This document shows positions 6,786 to 8,202 of a DNA stretch of 8,202 nucleotides, one piece after another. Source of the stretch: an uncultured Oscillospiraceae bacterium (lineage in GTDB: Bacteria; Bacillota; Clostridia; Oscillospirales; Acutalibacteraceae); assembly GCA_910588415.1 (NCBI GenBank), contig CAJUPK010000080.1:2567-10768 (forward strand). The letters run 5' to 3'. The position numbers and the translations under genes were made by a program. Each line of letters begins with the position of its first letter. The first letter of the stretch is position 1. A model generated the notes under the pieces. The model ran no database searches. It was given only the letters and a program-made list of their open reading frames with translations, and was not told the origin of the DNA.

Positions 6786-6816
6786 CTCCCTGCGGGCTTG
6801 ACAGCCTATGCGGGAG
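6786..6816. other. Imperfect inverted repeat over the aminopeptidase promoter
   Basis: CTCCC (6786-6790) faces GGGAG (6812-6816), with GC/GC next to it once one base is bulged, and an inner GGCT/AGCC pair (6795-6798 and 6803-6806). The centre falls on the -35 box. No U-run follows, so it is a poor terminator for the upstream gene. It could be an operator for a repressor that blocks the -35 box. The two arm pairs are offset by one base, so this is not a clean dyad. Confidence 0.35.
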
Positions 6817-6826
6817 AGAGTATAAT
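6798..6826 (+). promoter_or_regulatory. Consensus sigma-A promoter for the aminopeptidase
   Basis: TTGACA at 6798-6803, exactly 17 bp of spacer, and TATAAT at 6821-6826 make a perfect consensus housekeeping promoter. Transcription should begin near the adenines at 6833-6834. It lies 30 bp after the transglycosylase stop and starts a leader of about 158 nt. Such a strong core promoter suggests that control is exerted afterwards, in the leader, or by a repressor over the inverted repeat at 6786-6816. Confidence 0.93.
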
Positions 6827-6832
6827 GTATTC

Positions 6833-6990
6833 AACAAAAACCAGATGCGTATATATAGAAATATGTACGCGGTCTGTCCAGCCTAAGATCCAGATTCCCA
6901 CCGGACAAAGCTTCCGGAGGTTTTTGTATGCCTGGGCTGGCCAGACTGCTGGCATTGACCGGAAATTTTCATAAAGAGAGAGGTAAAACC
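6833..6990 (+). promoter_or_regulatory. Structured 5' leader RNA of the aminopeptidase gene
   Basis: The leader can form three helices. Helix 1: 6842-6855 pairs with 6862-6876 over 14 bp with a bulged G at 6871, around a TAGAAA loop. Helix 2: 6898-6905 pairs with 6913-6920 (one A-A mismatch), followed by TTTTT at 6921-6925. Helix 3: 6869-6885 pairs with 6933-6949 over 16 of 17 positions. Helix 3 shares bases 6869-6876 with helix 1, so the two exclude each other, and helix 3 encloses helix 2. The 3' arm of helix 2 contains GGAGG, 7 nt before an in-frame ATG at 6928. This is what a conditional attenuator or translational switch looks like. I do not see the T-box core, purine, SAM, lysine, preQ1 or ydaO motifs. 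The ligand or signal is unknown. A short stable RNA of about 93 nt ending at the U-tract is an alternative. Confidence 0.6.
6898..6925 (+). terminator. Leader hairpin plus U-tract; possible attenuator or SD mask
   Basis: CCACCGGA (6898-6905) pairs with TCCGGAGG (6913-6920) except for one A-A mismatch, with loop CAAAGCT, and is followed directly by five T. This has the form of an intrinsic terminator placed before the coding region. The stem is only moderate (five pairs above the mismatch and two below), so termination may be incomplete. The GGAGG in its 3' arm is also a strong ribosome binding site for the ATG at 6928, so the hairpin could act on translation instead of, or as well as, transcription. 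Confidence 0.55.
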
Positions 6991-8202
6991 ATGGAAGAAA
7001 CAAAGAAGTCCGCAGCCAAAGAATTGGCTGAACAGCTTTTGATGGACCGGGCCAAGCCCGGAAGAGAGGCTTGCGTCAAAGATATCGCCAAGGCCATGGA
7101 CTTTGCTGAGGGCTACAAAGATTTTATAGACGCGGCAAAGACGGAGAGGGAAGCGGTGGATTGGTCGGTGCAGGCCGCCCAGGCCGCAGGCTTTGTAGAG
7201 TTTGACCCCAACACCAAGTATAGTGCTGGGGATAAAGTCTATTACAATAACCGGGGCAAGGCCATGTGCCTGGCCGTCATTGGCAAGAAGGGAACCGCCG
7301 AGGGCGTGCGTATTGCCGCCGCTCATATTGACAGCCCCCGCATTGACCTGAAGCCCATCCCGCTGTATGAGAGCAATGAGCTGGCCCTGCTGAAAACTCA
7401 TTACTATGGCGGCATCAAGAAGTACCAGTGGGCGGCGATTCCCCTGGCTCTGCACGGTAAGGTGGTGCGCAAGGATGGCAGCGAGGTTACCCTGCATGTA
7501 GGTGACAAGCCGGGCGACCCCCAGTTCTGCATCACAGATATTCTGCCCCATCTGGGCAAGGACCAGACGGTTAAGAAGCTGGGCGAGGCCTTTTCCGGCG
7601 AGGATTTGAATGTGCTGGTGGGCAGCCTGCCTCTGGACGCAGAGGGAGAGCAGCTGTACAAGCTGAATGTAATGAAGCTGCTCCATGAGCAGTACGGCAT
7701 TGTAGAGAGTGACCTGATTTCTGCCGAGCTGGAGCTGGTGCCGGCTTTCAACGCCGCGGACATTGGCTTTGACCGGAGCATGGTGGGCGCCTATGGTCAT
7801 GACGACCGGGTGTGCGCCTATCCGGCTCTGCAGGCCCTGTTTGACTGCGATGCCCCGGAGAAGACCTCCCTGGTGGTGCTGGCGGACAAGGAAGAGATCG
7901 GTAGTGTGGGCAACACAGGCCTGTGCTCGGAATATATGAACTACTTTGTGGCTGATCTGGCTGAGGCTGATGGTCAGAACCCCCGCCGGGTGTGGAGCCA
8001 GTCCAGCTGCCTGTCCGCAGACGTAACAGCAGCTCTGGATCCCACCTATATCTCTGCCTATGAACCAGGCAACTCCACCTATCTGAACCGGGGTGTGGGC
8101 ATTGCCAAGTACACAGGCAGCCGGGGCAAGGGCGGCAGCAATGACGCTTCCGCGGAGTTCCTGGGTTGGGTGCGGCGTACGCTGGACGAGGCTGGTGTGC
8201 TG
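6991..8202 (+). CDS. M18 family metallo-aminopeptidase, 3' end cut by window
   Basis: M18 enzymes are cytosolic two-metal aminopeptidases that remove N-terminal residues from peptides. The visible 404 residues include AAHIDSPRIDLKP (110-122) with metal-binding His112 and Asp114, GHDDRVCA (269-276) with the bridging Asp, ADKEEIGSVGNTG (298-310) with the catalytic and metal Glu pair, and SADVTAALDPT (342-352). The C-terminal part with the last His ligand lies beyond 8202. The ATG at 6991 is chosen because homologues start near the MEETKKSAAKELAEQL region and AGAGAGG ends 7 nt before it. An in-frame ATG at 6928, with an even better site (GGAGG, 7-nt spacing), would add 21 residues beginning MPGLARLLALTG, so two forms are possible. 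The gene is driven by its own consensus promoter and the structured leader, and is separate from the upstream operon. No frameshift is seen. Confidence 0.95.
   Translation, partial: MEETKKSAAKELAEQLLMDRAKPGREACVKDIAKAMDFAEGYKDFIDAAKTEREAVDWSVQAAQAAGFVEFDPNTKYSAGDKVYYNNRGKAMCLAVIGKKGTAEGVRIAAAHIDSPRIDLKPIPLYESNELALLKTHYYGGIKKYQWAAIPLALHGKVVRKDGSEVTLHVGDKPGDPQFCITDILPHLGKDQTVKKLGEAFSGEDLNVLVGSLPLDAEGEQLYKLNVMKLLHEQYGIVESDLISAELELVPAFNAADIGFDRSMVGAYGHDDRVCAYPALQALFDCDAPEKTSLVVLADKEEIGSVGNTGLCSEYMNYFVADLAEADGQNPRRVWSQSSCLSADVTAALDPTYISAYEPGNSTYLNRGVGIAKYTGSRGKGGSNDASAEFLGWVRRTLDEAGVL

Noticed and set aside
6786..6816. Terminator for the tsaC-coaE/transglycosylase transcript
   Set aside because: A stem can be drawn but no U-run follows, and it overlaps the next promoter; no clear terminator for that operon was found.
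6833..6990. T-box or other known riboswitch
   Set aside because: I could not find the T-box antiterminator core (GGTGG...ACCGCG) or the conserved cores of the purine, lysine, preQ1, ZTP, fluoride or c-di-AMP (ydaO) classes.
6883..7800. Long antisense open frame (305 codons) opposite the aminopeptidase
   Set aside because: It is antisense to a gene with clear M18 motifs, has no recognisable domain or ribosome binding site, and reflects the codon bias of the sense gene in GC-rich DNA.

Overview
The window looks like chromosomal DNA of a fairly GC-rich, low-oxygen Firmicute, most likely a Clostridia gut commensal of the Oscillospiraceae type (Flavonifractor / Pseudoflavonifractor-like). This is inferred from the gene set (CdaA/CdaR, DUF951, RF1, a Sua5 domain joined to CoaE, an M18 aminopeptidase), strong AGGAGG-like ribosome binding sites and consensus sigma-A promoter elements. 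No species-level call is possible. All supported genes are on the + strand.

Layout. Bases 1-209 hold two full copies and a third partial copy of a 96-bp tandem repeat with a hairpin at each junction; it is cut by the window start. Bases 322-4375 are a compact run of five recognisable genes with gaps of 24-81 bp: cdaA (membrane diadenylate cyclase), cdaR (YbbR-domain partner), a DUF951 protein, an ABM-fold monooxygenase-like protein and prfA (release factor 1). A putative 23-codon basic ORF overlaps the end of cdaA. A likely intrinsic terminator follows prfA. Bases 4544-6767 hold a single-chain fusion of threonylcarbamoyl-AMP synthase (TsaC/Sua5) and dephospho-CoA kinase (CoaE), followed 4 bp later by a membrane-anchored lytic transglycosylase. 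Bases 6768-6990 are a regulatory region: a perfect TTGACA-17-TATAAT promoter and a roughly 158-nt structured leader. The M18 aminopeptidase gene starts at 6991 and runs off the window end.

How the parts work together. The first block joins c-di-AMP synthesis and its regulator to translation termination. The second joins tRNA modification (t6A), the last step of CoA synthesis and cell-wall turnover. These are mostly housekeeping genes.

The most unusual items are: (1) the aminopeptidase leader, which has a 5' hairpin, a hairpin plus U-tract whose 3' arm carries an ideal Shine-Dalgarno for an in-frame upstream ATG, and a 16-bp long-range helix that encloses that hairpin and competes with the first one; I do not recognise it as a known riboswitch; (2) the TsaC-CoaE fusion; (3) the hairpin-bearing tandem repeat upstream of cdaA. 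No CRISPR array, tRNA, rRNA, transposase or phage gene was seen.
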